DNA from: Candidula unifasciata
Taxonomy: Eukaryota > Mollusca > Gastropoda > Stylommatophora > Geomitridae
Reading direction: 5' to 3'
Assembly: GCA_905116865.2 (NCBI GenBank)
Contig: CAJHNH020007645.1
Coordinates: 285,001 to 349,000, forward strand
DNA length: 64,000 nt
Positions 1 to 34,745 of the stretch are shown here, piece after piece. Numbering within the stretch: the stretch's first letter is position 1; the number at the start of each line of letters is the position of its first letter. Both the position numbers and the translations under genes were made by a program. A model generated the notes under the pieces. The model was not told where the DNA came from. It saw only the letters and a program-made list of their open reading frames with translations, and did not search any database.

Positions 1-619
1 CGGAAAAAAAATCGTCACAATCAACCAGGATCCCTTAAAAGGAGAGCTTTTGGTTATAATTGTGACCAGGTTTATTTTGTACCATATTAAATGGCTTAAC
101 ATTGCTCGCCACCATGTAGGCACGAAAAGGTCTCTTGCAGTCTTGATGTTACCCAGAAAGACAGACCCAAAGACTGGCCTGACCCATGACAAAGTCGTCT
201 ACCGGCCAGCCAATGGGTGATCCAGTCGCCGATAAAGTCATCACGTGTTACACATGTTGTCATTTCAGAAACGCTCATCCCAGATTTCAGCAGCCGTCAT
301 TTCAAAACACAGACGACACGCTTATCTTATGGTCGCGCCAGGCACATGTGTTGACAGCAGACTGAAACCAAGACCGTCTCTATCTATCTATCAGATGGAG
401 ACAGTCTTGGCCAAACTGGCAATACGCATCGGTTTCCAAATATTAGAGATTCAGTGGGATAAAGTCAACGATGCAGACAGTTGCTGTGTCGCTAGAACTA
501 CAGTAATTGTAATTACGACAGAGAAATGCAGCGGCACAGAGACCCGCACGCTTGGGTCTGTGTTTGTTCGAATCCCTACCTTCATTAACTATTCTGTATA
601 ACAACAGCCATCAATTTTT
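1..619. other. No gene recognised
   Basis: I see no conserved protein, RNA or clear repeat here beyond a short TCTA microsatellite near 380. The short open frames on both strands have no recognisable motif. Confidence 0.5.
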
Positions 620-842
620 GTTCATGTTATCAGAAGAGGGGGAAATGTTGTAACCACTTAAAAGAATTGTGGAAAGAGAGACAGAGAAAGACAGTGCCCG
701 AAGATTCTTGACAGACTTTTGTCCTGGCATGGAATGGGTGTCAACACACGAACTGATACACGCCGTTACAAATCGCAGAGTGTGGAGAGGCTGATCGCCC
801 ACGCCAGTCTGCAGGGCACTTGATGATGATGATGATGATGTA
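620..842 (+). mobile_element. RTE-type LINE, 3' end fragment
   Basis: The last coding portion and tail of a non-LTR retrotransposon. It is closely related to 61540-61770 and 52190-52410 in this window, sharing the stretch around AAGATTCTTGACAGACTTTT and the following stretch with CACACGAACTGATACA. It ends in a (GAT)n/(ATG)n trinucleotide run at 820-842, the kind of simple 3' tail typical of RTE-clade elements. It is heavily 5'-truncated and has no intact reading frame. Confidence 0.7.
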
Positions 843-997
843 ACGATCGTCTGAATACAACCCACACTGGACAACATGTTACTTGGCAGCCGTTCTGTGG
901 TACCCCAATATAACTGCTATATGGCTATAGGGTTGAACCGGGTTTCCAGGATTTGACCCTGTTTGATTCTCATTCCCTGAGATGTTAATCACGCAGA

Positions 998-1206
998 TCC
1001 CCGTGAGGGTTCTGGGGATCCATTGTGGGGAGTACAAGAATAGACCCACTGCCTGTCCCAAGAAAGCATGTCGTAGGAGTCGACTAAATGGGAACTTTTT
1101 TTCAAAGTCGAGTGCATCTGCCTGAGACGCAAGGAACCAACAGTCTGCATACACACGAGTCAGTTCTGTAAAACGGAAGCACATGTAATGCTCAGATTCG
1201 CAGTTC
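998..1206 (+). repeat. Repeat family A, 3'-truncated copy
   Basis: Family A is a dispersed element of about 300 bp that recurs throughout the window. Its order of landmarks is: CCCCGTGTGGGTTC, CCATTGTGGGGA, AATAGACCCACTGCC, GTCGTAGGAGTCGACTAA, AGTGCATCTGCCTGAGAGGC, AGGAACCAACAGTCTGCATA, CAACACTCAGGTTCTGGAA, GTGGACGAACAACCAGAACT, GAACGCGAAGAAGAA. This copy has the 5' two thirds. No protein coding is evident in the family; it is probably a non-autonomous SINE-like element. Confidence 0.8.
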
Positions 1207-1487
1207 ATGCCATTTCAATGGTTTGAGATGAATTCTGTCTTTATTCCATTGTTGTGGATTTCAAGCTGTTCGATAGACATTGCCAATGAAGACATCGTTT
1301 TTTTATCGGTGCTTAGTTGGTCGTTTTCTTACTAAACTCTATCTGTTGCGTAAATTCCTCATTTTCCAGCATGCTAAACAAGGCAGATGTCTATTCTGTT
1401 GTTCTTCCTGGTCCTCTAGGCAGCCGGTAATACTGGTGCGTTCCTCTAACTGATTCTTTCTGTCTAGTCACTACTTTAGCTGGGAAT

Positions 1488-1797
1488 TGTTTCACGTGGA
1501 CTTCTAGTAATTTCCCCTTGGCTTTGTCTAGTAAGATCGGACGCCCGTGTGTATTGTTACGCACGTTAAAAACAAACCTTGGCAGTTTGAAATCGAAAAA
1601 GAGTAGCCTAACGGCGCTGCCTAGGCACAACTTTTAAGTTAAAAATCTACCCAAAGTATTTCGGGATCCTGGCCGGTGCTACGGAGTTTGTGCACCGTGT
1701 TGATCCTTCGGACTCAGGCTTGAGTCAGAAGTTATAAGTTACCACCCGTGTGCCATAATGTTGATCCGTCGTCTAACCCTAAACTACCACTTCAGAC
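1488..1797 (+). repeat. SINE family B, 5'-truncated copy
   Basis: This is the body of the tRNA-headed SINE seen in full at 2549-2945, without its tRNA-like head. Shared landmarks are AAGATCGGACGCCCGTGTGT, CTTGGCAGTTTGAAATCGAA, TAACGGCGCTGCC, TTTCGGGATCCT and the 3' end around GTGCCATAATGTTGATCCGT. Confidence 0.75.
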
Positions 1798-1877
1798 CAT
1801 GAAATGATGTTGTATGGAGTGTACTTAATGCTTAAGTAATCTCATAGAAAGTAAAGAAGACCCAGTCAGGTCTGTAA

Positions 1878-1997
1878 AGCAGATGTGCACAAAACGCTCA
1901 GGTTCTGTAACAAGATTAAATTCTAGTGGCAGACGAACAAACAGAACTTTCCGCCGGAATGTACAACTAGTGAACACGGAGAAGAGGAAGAAAACAA
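1878..1997 (+). repeat. Repeat family A, 3' half
   Basis: Matches the distal half of family A, from GTGCACAAAACGCTCAGGTT through AACTTTCCGCCGGAATGTAC to GAGAAGAGGAAG. It lies 45 bp from an inverted, nearly complete copy at 2043-2333, forming a tail-to-tail pair. Confidence 0.75.
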
Positions 1998-2042
1998 GTT
2001 ATAAGTGGGCACCGGTAACGGTTTACCAGCCTGTTGCAATAT

Positions 2043-2333
2043 CTTCTTCTTCTTCGCGTTCACCAGCTGTACACTCTGGCGGAAAGGTTCTGGTTGCTCG
2101 TCCACTACTGAACTGCAGTCCTGCTCCAGAACCTGAGTGTTGCGTGTGCATCAGTTTTACAGATTTTATTCTCTTGAATACAGACTGTTGGTTCCTTGCC
2201 TCTCCGGCAGATGCACTCCGACTTCAAAGGAAGCTCCCCAATTAGTCGACTCTTACGACATGCTTTTGGGGAGGCAGTGGGTCTATTCTTGTTTTCCCCA
2301 CAATGGGGCCCCGGAACCCACACGGGGGAGTTG
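2043..2333 (-). repeat. Repeat family A, near-complete copy
   Basis: One of the best preserved copies of family A in the window, in reverse orientation. It runs from CTTCTTCTTCGCGTTCACC to CCCACACGGGGGAGTT on the plus strand. Open frames crossing it on both strands are incidental to the repeat. Confidence 0.85.
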
Positions 2334-2548
2334 CAATATGAAGTCCATGTTAAGTGTGCTTCTTGTTGTGATCTCTGGTCAAACAATTTAGTACTCGGAT
2401 CATCTGGGTAAATATTCCATATCACAGTCTTCAGGAGATGCTCCGTCTCCCTCCTCAACAGTCAACGACGAGTCTCTGTATTGATGGTACCTGTTGTCCT
2501 ATCGTTAGCTATTCGTCTTACGTGTAACTCACCCCTTAATGAAATGAC

Positions 2549-2945
2549 TAGGGAGCTGCGTCATCTCAAAGCATAGTGTCCGCCTGAGTGCTAGAGGTTC
2601 CGGGTTCGATCCCTGGTAAGGGCTGAGATTTTTTCACGCAGACTTGGACTTTTAGTAATTCCTCCTGGTCTCTGGGTAGTGAGATCGAACGCCCGTGTGT
2701 ATTGTTGCCTGTAAAAAATCCCTTGGCAGTTGGAAATCTTAAAAGAGAAGGCTAGCGGCGCTGCCCGGGCAAAATTTGGAGTTTAAAATATACCTAAAGT
2801 ATTTCAGGATCCTCGCCGGTGCTACAGAGCCTGTGCACTGTTCTGAGCTTCTTCGGGCTTAGACTTGAGCTAGAAGAAGAACGGAGCACCCTTGGGTTAC
2901 ACCCGTGTGCCATGATGTTGATCCGTTGTTCAAAACCTCAATGTA
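2549..2945 (+). repeat. tRNA-headed SINE family B, full-length
   Basis: The 5' head at about 2552-2625 looks tRNA-derived. It has an A-box-like GAGCTGCGTCATCTCAAAGC and a clear B-box in the run CCGGGTTCGATCCCTGG. The central body (GAGATCGAACGCCCGTGTGT, CGGCGCTGCCCGGGC) and 3' end (GCCATGATGTTGATCCGTTG) recur at 1488, 4478 and 34058. Internal RNA polymerase III promoter boxes are expected for this class. Confidence 0.8.
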
Positions 2946-2949
2946 ATGA

Positions 2950-3570
2950 CTGGATCTGCTTCTATTTTATGATTAGCTTAATATAAATCTATGTTACAGT
3001 GAACAAGGCATCTAGATTTGTTGAATTACTGGTTCCATTTGCGCAACCTTGGCGAGGCCAGTTGATTTATTTCACGGGTCAAATATCTCCCACTACAGGC
3101 TTTGAGAAGAAGAAAGAATTAAGAAAGCACTGTTGCTAGAAGGTTAATCCTGCCTGGTGTTGTTACCACACGATATAGTCAGGCAAAATAAAAACTGCCC
3201 AGCCCTATTTGTCCCTACACTCTAACAAGTGACAAATAGGAAGGGACAATAATGGACCAACATCATGACCAAGCCTTGTTTTCCAGAGACTTTTCCGGAC
3301 ACTCCTGACTGCCCAATATCCGGACCAAAGAAAAAGGGCCGCTAAATCACTCTACCCCGCCAGATGTCATCACTGATCAAACACTACCCCTCCACAGTGG
3401 AGACTCACTTGACAAGTTAGTAGATCCAAGAGCGATAATTCTTCAACATCATTGACTTATCAGTCGAGAGGTGCCGCCCGATGGACAAGGGTGTGGACAG
3501 GTAAAGATAGGAGGAGGTAATTGAAGTGTGAATTTGGTTGACCAGTCCCAGATGGCTGGTTTTATTGTCC
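2950..3570 (+). other. Upstream flank of the distal basonuclin promoter
   Basis: About 600 bp without a recognisable gene or dispersed repeat, which is unusual for this window. It could hold regulatory sequence for the first exon at 3839, but I see no motif strong enough to call beyond the cluster at 3573-3660. Confidence 0.3.
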
Positions 3571-3572
3571 AG

Positions 3573-3660
3573 TTACGTAATGGGCGGGTAACTACAAGGC
3601 ATGGCTGCTTGCATATTTAAACCAAAATTTTCGTCGTCTATGTCTTAGTAAGAGCTTTCA
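3573..3660 (+). promoter_or_regulatory. Candidate core promoter for distal first exon of basonuclin
   Basis: Three elements cluster in the right order: the palindrome TTACGTAA (3573-3580, a C/EBP- or PAR-bZIP-like site), a GC box GGGCGGG (3582-3588), and a TATA-like TATTTAA (3614-3620). An initiator-like TTTCAACAC lies near 3657-3665. A first coding exon with an in-frame upstream stop follows at 3839. The motifs are seen directly; promoter function is inferred. Confidence 0.4.
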
Positions 3661-3838
3661 ACACTCATCGTCTGCCTGCGATCTTCTAGTGTAGAAAGTC
3701 CGAAACGTAGGACAACATTTTGTGGTTTGAATTTTTCTTTTACTTGTCAACCGAAGTTCAGCCAGACTTGGTTTCACATTTGCACTGTGGTCACAGTATT
3801 CAAGACAACTTCGGAGAATCATTCTCTGTGACTGAACA

Positions 3839-27587
<23,749 letters not shown>

Positions 27588-27603
27588 TTCTTAGCAGTGT
27601 CAT

Positions 27604-28150
27604 ATCTAAAATGTCAAGATTGTCCTAGAGTCAAGCATGAATGTCACTACAGAGATGTCAAAATAGTATGTCCTAGAGTCAAGCATGAATGTCACTACAG
27701 AGATGTTAAGATAGTCTGTCCTAGAGTCAAGCATGAATGTCACTACAGAGATGCCAAGATAGTCTGTCCTAGAGTCAAGCATGAATGTCACTACAGAGAT
27801 GTCAAGATAGTCTGTCCTAGAGTCAAGCATGAATGTCACTACAGAGATGTCAAGACAGTCTGTCCCAGAGTCAAGCATGAATGTCACTACAGAGATGTCA
27901 AGATAGTCTGTCCTAGAGTCAAGCATGAATCTCACTACAGAGATGTCAAGATAGTCTGTCCTAGAGTCAAGCATGAATGTCACTACAGAGATGTCAAGAT
28001 AGTCTCTCCTAGAGTCAAGCATGAATGTCACTACAGAGATGCCAAGATAGTCTGTCCTAGAGTCAAGCATGAATGTCACTACAGAGATGCCAAGATAGTC
28101 TGTCCTAGAGTCAAGCATGAATGTCACTACAAAAATGTCAAGACAGTCTG
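27604..28150 (+). repeat. 48-bp minisatellite, open in the basonuclin frame
   Basis: Eleven tandem 48-bp units starting 16 bp after the stop codon. In the frame of the preceding CDS each reads CPRVKHECHYRDVKIV with few changes (Val/Ala, Cys/Ser). No stop occurs in this frame until 28167. The antisense strand is open too, so openness alone does not show selection. Likely 3' UTR sequence. Confidence 0.95.
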
Positions 28151-28575
28151 TCAAAAAATCAAATAATCTAATTCTCAATTGTGTTACTTTAGATATTTCA
28201 AGATAGTCCATCTAAGAGTCAAATAATCTAATTCTCAATTGTGTTACTTTAGATATATCAAGATAGTCCATCTAAGAGTCAAATAATCTAATTCTCAATT
28301 GTGTTACTTTAGATATATCAAGATAGTCCATCTAAGAGTCAAATAATCTAATTCTCAATTGTGTTACTTTAGATATATCAAGATAGTCCATCTAAGAGTC
28401 AAATAATCTAATTCTCAATTGTGTTACTTTAGATATATCAAGATAGTCCATCTAAGAGTCAAATAATCTAATTCTCAATTGTGTTACTTTAGATATATCA
28501 AGATAGTCCATCTAAGAGTCAAATAATCTAATTCTCAGCTGTGTTATTTCAGATATATCAAGATAATCCATCCCA
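28151..28575 (+). repeat. 60-bp minisatellite
   Basis: Seven copies of a 60-bp unit (TCAAGATAGTCCATCTAAGA, GTCAAATAATCTAATTCTCA, ATTGTGTTACTTTAGATATA). The first 25 bases of the unit match part of the adjacent 48-bp unit, so the two arrays share ancestry. The central copies are identical. Confidence 0.95.
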
Positions 28576-29493
28576 AAAAATTCAAACTCACTAATGTTTA
28601 GTAGTCTTACCTCAGACATCAATGGCAAAGAACATGTTGGTGAAGGGACAGACTTTTGTTTATGTTCAAAATATAATAACTTGTTTTAGGGCACACGTTC
28701 AAATCAGACTTATACAATTTTTCTGTGCAGATCTTTGCTTTAGACTTTTGTATATTTTTGTTTCCAATGTTTGTGCACTACAGTATAATGTTCAAAAATG
28801 TTTTTTTATGTCATAAATGAAATATACTTTAAAGATTGGAATAATAATATTTTGTAAATTACTGTTTTTAATGTCTATGCAACAGCTTTCATATTTTTTT
28901 TTTTGGTAAGGCACGTAAAACATTGCATTTTAAAGAAGTGTAAAATTATACTTCTAGGTGCTGACTGACTCAGTCAAATCTTTATTTGGCACACCCTGAG
29001 TTAACCTGGAGGACAAATTTATTACATATCAGTTTTGCTGTAAAAATTAAATGGGATATGTAATAATATGTCACTACATGAGTGTAATTATTTAAATGAT
29101 TTTTTCCATTTTGCATCAACCTTTGCTGTAAATGATCGATCTTGTTAAATATATTCTAATACAATGAAAACGTTACTTTTTTTTTTTTTACATTTGCTGT
29201 AAATATAAGTAAATATTGAATATAGTTAACTTGTTCAGTATGAGGTTTCTCAATAGATAGCAAAGTGAGGCAAAACCATGCAAATGTTGCTATTAAAGTG
29301 GCAGTACACAGTTCAGTAGTGACCATTTGTGGAAAACAGGTGTTCTTAATATATTCTGACCAAATATAAAAATGCAAGAGAGCACATTATTTTTTTTTTT
29401 TTTAGGGATCAATGGGCAGATTCATTAATACATCAGACGTGTCTTGGGACTGCCAGAATTAGGTAAATTAAACATACTTTCTAGAAAAATAAA
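28576..29493 (+). other. Probable basonuclin 3' UTR
   Basis: AT-rich unique sequence following the arrays. The first canonical AATAAA on the plus strand after the stop is at 29488-29493. ATTAAA variants occur earlier. I infer, but cannot show, that the transcript extends here. Confidence 0.4.
29488..29493 (+). terminator. Candidate polyadenylation signal AATAAA
   Basis: First canonical signal downstream of the basonuclin stop, about 1.9 kb away. More AATAAA hexamers follow within the simple repeat at 29497. Confidence 0.35.
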
Positions 29494-29496
29494 GAC

Positions 29497-29596
29497 AAAC
29501 AAGAAATAAAGAAAGAAATAAAGAAAAGAAAGAAATCAATAAAGAAAGAAAGAAATCAATAAAGAAAGAAAGAACGAAATCAATAAAGAAAGAAAA
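29497..29596 (+). repeat. (GAAA)n-rich tandem repeat
   Basis: Tandem AAAGAAAG with interspersed GAAATCAATA blocks. Confidence 0.85.
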
Positions 29597-30087
29597 CTAA
29601 TTGTTATTATTCACAAGTAACGCAGTATGTGTGATTTTCACTTTATGCTATGCCAATGAATGCATTTTTCATGTTTGATCTGAGTGTAAAGAGGAAATCT
29701 GGCTATTTATTGAAACATATCATGGTCATTTTAACATGAATTACTAAATTGTTTCCATACATTGTTATTTTATTAGAAATATTTATTGTTACTTATATAC
29801 TAATTTTTTACAATGCAATTATCAAGTTTATCATAATTATTGTGTAATCAAATTCTAAAAAGCTCAAAGCAAGATTATGCTGCTAAATACTCAATTAAAT
29901 TATTGAGTTAAGAAATTTACTTGTGTGTGTGCTTGTATATATGTGTATCCATGGATTTCTATGTGCCAGTCCTAAATAATGTTTTTCTTTTTGTTTTCAA
30001 ATTGACCCCTCCAAGATTGCAGCATGAAAGATTAACCAACAAGTGAAGAGCCACTAATCAGGTCAAATCCAATACAAGCTCCCTTCT

Positions 30088-30368
30088 GTCTTCTTCTTCA
30101 CATTTATCTGCTGTAAACTCTAGTTCTTGTTGTTCGTCCGTTACTGGACTTTAGTCTTATTCCATACCTGAGTGTTGCATGCACATCCGTTTTACAGATA
30201 GGACTTATTTGTAAATGTAAGCAGATTGTTGGTTCCTTGCCTCCCAGAAGATGCACTCCGACCTCGAAGAAAGCCCCCAATTAGTCTTACAGTAAGCTTT
30301 TGGGCAGGCAGTGGGTTTATTCTTATTTTCCCCACAATGGGGCCTCAGAATTCACACAGGGACCAACA
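30088..30368 (-). repeat. Repeat family A
   Basis: Inverted near-complete copy from CTTCTTCTTCACATTTATCT to ATTCACACAGGGACC. Confidence 0.75.
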
Positions 30369-30851
30369 CAAGCCTCAGGTGAAAATCTAACACCAGCAAA
30401 TCTAACGATGCCTCTTCAACTGTATAACAATTATGCAGTACATACCACTGAGGGCGATCTCGGATGTGGTGAATTTCCAGCAATTTTCCCTGCTTGAATT
30501 CTTAACTTGATAAGAGGGATTTCTGATAAGAAGAACAATTTCTTGGGTCCTTAGTGAGTTCCTCTTATCAGGTCTGCTCTGTACTAGGGTTAGAGCAACC
30601 TAGTATCCAAATGTATGTATGTGTATATGTGGTCAAGTACTCCAAATATTTGTTTCAGTTGTGGGGTGTTCATTATTTCTCTTTTATTTACAAATATTCT
30701 CAGGTACAGCTTTTAAAATGTCCCATTGTTTATGCAAATTATGTTTTCATACAATTAAAAAGTGTAAATAACAATTTTAAAATAAACTCTTGCTGTGTCT
30801 TGAAATATCTTTTGTTTTTTAATGTTTCAGAAAAATGCTTAGTAGTAGTAG

Positions 30852-31060
30852 TACATTTTACCCAACTAGGACATCACACAAGGGATAAACACCCTATGAC
30901 ACAAAGTTTCACCATGTGAATGAGGATCACCCGTGGAGAGGTCCCTGAAACAGCGTTCAGCCATTAGGCCATATTTATGGCCGGGCTATATTGCGGCCCC
31001 TGGCAAGAGCGAGGGTGGGGCTTCAAAATAACAAAAAATTGCATCCCACAAGGGGATAAT
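30852..31060 (+). repeat. Dispersed repeat family I
   Basis: ATCACACAAGGGATAAACAC to AAAAATTGCATCCCACAAGG; clearly the same family as 21594-21805. Confidence 0.7.
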
Positions 31061-31207
31061 TGAATTTGATAAGAAAAATGCTTGATTCAAGAATTGGTTG
31101 GCTGCTTGTAGATCCTCAGAAAGAGTTTGAACTCTTTGGTCGAATACTCTGGCGTCTGAACCAGAAACTGGGCTTTTATTTTTCACTCTGTAGTTAGTTA
31201 AGAGATT

Positions 31208-31420
31208 TGTCTGCCCGGCTCTCTAGCGTTGTTGGCTAAACCGGATTGCGCGGTGACCGGATGACGAACTTCTTGTGGTCCGAGTTCACTTTCTGGGGTA
31301 GGCAGAAAAGCCACATTTTCTCCTAGATTTACGGTATTTACAATGGAATAAAGGCCGAAAGGTTGCGATATCCATAATACCGAGCCTAAGGGTTAACAAC
31401 TCTTGGCTTCTGGATACTAA
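31208..31420 (+). repeat. tRNA-headed SINE family J
   Basis: CTCTCTAGCGTTGTTGGCTA is A-box-like. It is followed by GCGGTGACCGGATGACGAAC, TGTGGTCCGAGTTCACTTTC, TCCTAGATTTACGGTATTTA and AAAGGTTGCGATATCCATAA. Confidence 0.7.
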
Positions 31421-31789
31421 AACAAACAAACAAGAGATTTGTCTCCTGTTCAGGTACAAACTACTTTTTACAAGGGAAGTGTGTTACAGATCTGCTTCCC
31501 ATTTCAAGCCCAGAAAAAAGGGATGTGTGTGCAATATGTGTTTCTTCTTTGGCAAACCGGCTCAAGGGGCCTGGTTCCTTAAGTTCCGGCGCCCATGGAA
31601 GGAAAGTATAGTTATGCAATAACTTACCACGCCCCGTCGAAACTTGCAAAACCTAATCACACGTCAAGTCTAAATTGGCTTGGCCTGCGTCCTATGGGGG
31701 CATATCGTCCACTATGGGATGAGGTAAAAGATGATAACAAAGAATATATCATCGCTTTGTCACTGTAAAAGTCCCTTCTGTACAGCACC

Positions 31790-31925
31790 TATTAGGTCAG
31801 CAGAGGCCACCTGCTCTTCATTCCGTTATCTCTCATCCTCATTGCTACCTGAAAGCTAGACGACTCAAGGTTTGCAAAAATCTCTGAATGGCAAACCAAC
31901 AGAACAAATCCTGGATGTTACATTT
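31790..31925 (+). repeat. Dispersed repeat P
   Basis: TTGCTACCTGAAAGCTAGAC and AATGGCAAACCAACAGAACA align with 5285-5430. Confidence 0.4.
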
Positions 31926-32221
31926 AACAACCAAAAAAAGTTATGTCGAGCTAGGGGTAATTTACTTACTATTTTTTTTTAAAGATTGGGGGGGGGGGGG
32001 GGTCGGGTGAGCTTTTTAAAACCGTTGCTCGTTTCAGAATTGGTGTTGCAGCTAGAAATCATTTGTCGACCGACATTCCCACGCGCGCGCGGGATTACTC
32101 ACACACACGCGCAACAAAGGCGGGCGTTATACATCAGACTCTACTGGATGAAACGTATGACTTCATGGGTGCAGTTGACCACTTACTTCCCTGAACCCCC
32201 TTTCTTTCTTCAAACTCCGTG

Positions 32222-32460
32222 TAGATTATTTCTTTTTCTTATTTCACCGGCTGTAAGTTCCGACGGAAAGTCCTGGTTGTTCGTCCACTTGGACTTTAGC
32301 TTTATGCCAGGGTCTGAGTTGTGCGTGATCCGTCTTACTGGCATTTGTATGTGCAGATGTTTGTTCCTTACCGCTTGGGCTGTTGCACTCCGATTTCGGA
32401 GGAAACTCCCAATTAGTCGACTCCTACGACATGCTTGTTGGGAGACAGTTGGTCCCCTAA
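32222..32460 (-). repeat. Repeat family A, diverged
   Basis: Inverted copy: TTTCTTATTTCACCGGCTGT, GTTGTTCGTCCACTTGGAC, CAATTAGTCGACTCCTACGA, then CATGCTTGTTGGGAGACAG. Confidence 0.7.
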
Positions 32461-32942
32461 ACTGAGAGCTTATTACTTTATTTCGAACACGTTGCTCCTG
32501 TTATTTTCCAGCACTCTGCCAAGATCACGTAGACACCCGTCTATGCTGAGAAACTTCGAGAAAATGTGTGAGGGAGAGTGATGCTTCTTCTTTTCTGCAT
32601 ACACCCCGGGATCACAACGTGGTTATACATGCAGTTATTAAAAGAGCTGTAATTCGGATTTTAATCAGATCGGAAAAAATTTTAGACAGCTAGTTCAAGA
32701 GTAAACCACGTTATTTTGGTGGCACCATACGCCGTAGGAAGGAGGGTTTCTGTCGCCAAGCCGTTTGCAGCGCGTTCTGAAGGAAGACAAGTTATGTCTG
32801 CGCTGCGTTTTCTCCCTTATACCCACTCCATGATCGCACACTGGTGGTGTTACACGCAACTACTTAGAGAATCACAATTCAGACGTAATTCCGACAAGAA
32901 CAACTTTCATATCATTTTGGGAGCACCCTGATTTAAACAAAG

Positions 32943-33182
32943 AAGGGTTTTAGTCACCCAGCCATTTGCTTTACAATCTGGAGGTAGGAGGTTCGATTCT
33001 TGGACACGTCGATAAGGTCAGATGTGCAGTTTTTACAGACATCATTGAGACATGCCGCTGGAGCTTTGGAATTCGTACCTTGTGTGACTCTCTCGGCAGG
33101 TGGCACTTATAGACAGAGACCCAGACATATGGGATAATCTGGTGAAATAAAGTTAGTCTTCTCAATTTTACTTCACTTATGA
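32943..33182 (+). repeat. tRNA-headed SINE family H, best copy
   Basis: Head TTTTAGTCACCCAGCCATTT then B-box GGAGGTTCGATTCTTGG. The body has CAGATGTGCAGTTTTTACAG, TGGAGCTTTGGAATTCGTAC, GGTGGCACTTATAGACAGAG and ACATATGGGATAATCTGGTG. Confidence 0.65.
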
Positions 33183-33287
33183 CTGCATGTGGTCTTGTGT
33201 GGGTGTGGGTTACTATACACACACAGATCCAAACCAAGGCGATCTTCAATATTCAAAATTCGAGAATTTATAATTATTGTTTTTCAT

Positions 33288-33558
33288 TGGTCGGCGTCTG
33301 TGGTTTAAGCATTGCGAACACGCTTCGTAATACCGGGTTGCCGGGTTCGATCCCTGCCGCGGGCCTTGTGCCTTGCTTTGGTTTCGACAGTGGTATCGAG
33401 AAGCTGACCGTCCAGTTGGCAGTGGCAAACTACTGGACGTATACTTTCTTAGAAAAACCACAACAGCCAAAATAAATGTTGGGGTTGGTTCTTCCGTGGC
33501 TGTCCCTACCGACGGTCCCGGTTCTGCAACGTCCCGTAAAGGATACGCAACTAACTTT
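33288..33558 (+). repeat. tRNA-headed SINE family D
   Basis: GGTTTAAGCATTGCGAACAC and the B-box TGCCGGGTTCGATCCCTGCC, with the full D body through CGTCCCGTAAAGGATACGCA. It carries an extra segment (CTGTCCCTACCGACGGTCC) not in other copies. Confidence 0.75.
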
Positions 33559-33579
33559 TAAACTTTTCATTAAGGAATT

Positions 33580-34038
33580 AGCACTCCTCCGAATGACGGA
33601 TCCAAATTATCCACGTCAAAAACCTACTCTTACAAGGCTTCAATAGTTGCTTCCGTTTGAGTTGCATCCATAACCCTTCAATTGTTTGGGTGTTAGGGCT
33701 AACACCGCAGAGAGAATCTGTTACAACAGTCCAACTGCGAAACTTACGACATCAAACGTTTGCAACAAGAACATTCTACTGTTTCTCGTGTTAATCTGTG
33801 TGCAGCAAGCCATTGCGGCCACAGTGGTTTATTATTCAATGAAACTGTATATATAAGTCGGCAGGCCTAACACCTACAGCAGCCAGTTCATTAATCAGTA
33901 GAACATTATTGCTAATCTGTGTTGGAGCTGATGGTTTGCCTGTCATAAATAGATCCATCTTAAATTTACATATCGCTGAGGCCCTGTACGGGTAGATTTT
34001 TAGCTAGATCATTTGGGGCCGTTATTCCGAGGAGTGCC
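33580..34038. mobile_element. MITE of the 8-bp TSD family, copy 3
   Basis: Left end AGCACTCCTCCGAATGACGG and right end GGCCGTTATTCCGAGGAGTGCC are inverted repeats of the same family as 14950 and 58568. The subterminal TGAGGCCCTGTACGGGT is present. It lacks the foldback core. Flanking octamers AAGGAATT and ATGAATTT agree at only five positions, so the duplication has decayed or the boundary is off by a base or two. Confidence 0.6.
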
Positions 34039-34057
34039 ATGAATTTATATATTCTAG

Positions 34058-34745
34058 GAGGCTGCGTGGTCTCGAGGCATGGTGTGGGCCTCGAGTGCTA
34101 GAGGTTCCGGGTTCAGTCCCCGGTAAGGGCTGAGATTTTTTTTCACGTGGACTTGGACTTCTAGTAATTCCACCTGGTCTCTTGGTAGTGAGATCGGACG
34201 CCCGTATGCATTGCTGCGCACGTAAAAATTCAAAAAGAGAAGCCTAACGGCGCTGCCCGGGCAAAAATGTGGAGTTAAAAATCTACCTTAAGTATTTCAT
34301 CACCTTCGCCGGTGCTTCAGAGCCTGTGCATTGTGATGAGCTTCTTCGGACTAAAAAAAAAAGGGGGGGGGGGTAAAGTCGTGAGATGTAAACCAGCGTC
34401 ATTGCACACGGTTATAAACCATAAGTGCTCGGCCACCAGTACGGACAGCTGATAAGAATTGTCCGCCTGTGTCGCCGTTCGCACCTAACTCTGTAGCTAC
34501 AGCGAAGTTCCTCCATTTACCCCAGAGTATCACTCTGGTACCCATTTCCTAGAGCTGGGTGAACCTCGGGAGCCGCCCGGTTTCGAACACCGACTGCAGC
34601 GAGTCGCAGCTAGATTTGAAAGCGAGCTTCTTATCGGTTGCGCTAACGCGGCCCCAGAGACTTGAGTTTGAAGAAGAATGGAGCACTTATGGGTTACTAC
34701 CCGTGTGCCATGATGTTGATCCGTTGTTCAAACCTCAAACCCTAA
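34058..34745 (+). repeat. SINE family B split by SINE C
   Basis: Segments 34058-34372 and 34646-34745 form one family B copy, with tRNA-like head GGCTGCGTGGTCTCGAGGCA, B-box region CCGGGTTCAGTCCCCGG, and end GTGCCATGATGTTGATCCGT. The break falls in the CTTCTTCGGACT/ACTTGAG stretch that is continuous at 2549-2945. Confidence 0.75.
34373..34645 (-). repeat. tRNA-headed SINE family C, nested in B
   Basis: Inverted copy of the element at 48270-48600. Landmarks: CACTCTGGTACCCATTTCCT, CGGTTTCGAACACCGACTGC (B-box complement) and GGTTGCGCTAACGC (A-box complement). Confidence 0.8.

Noticed and set aside
27606..28211. 201-codon minus-strand frame with repeating YLDISVVTFMLDSRTD
   Set aside because: Antisense of the 48-bp minisatellite; openness follows from a period divisible by three.
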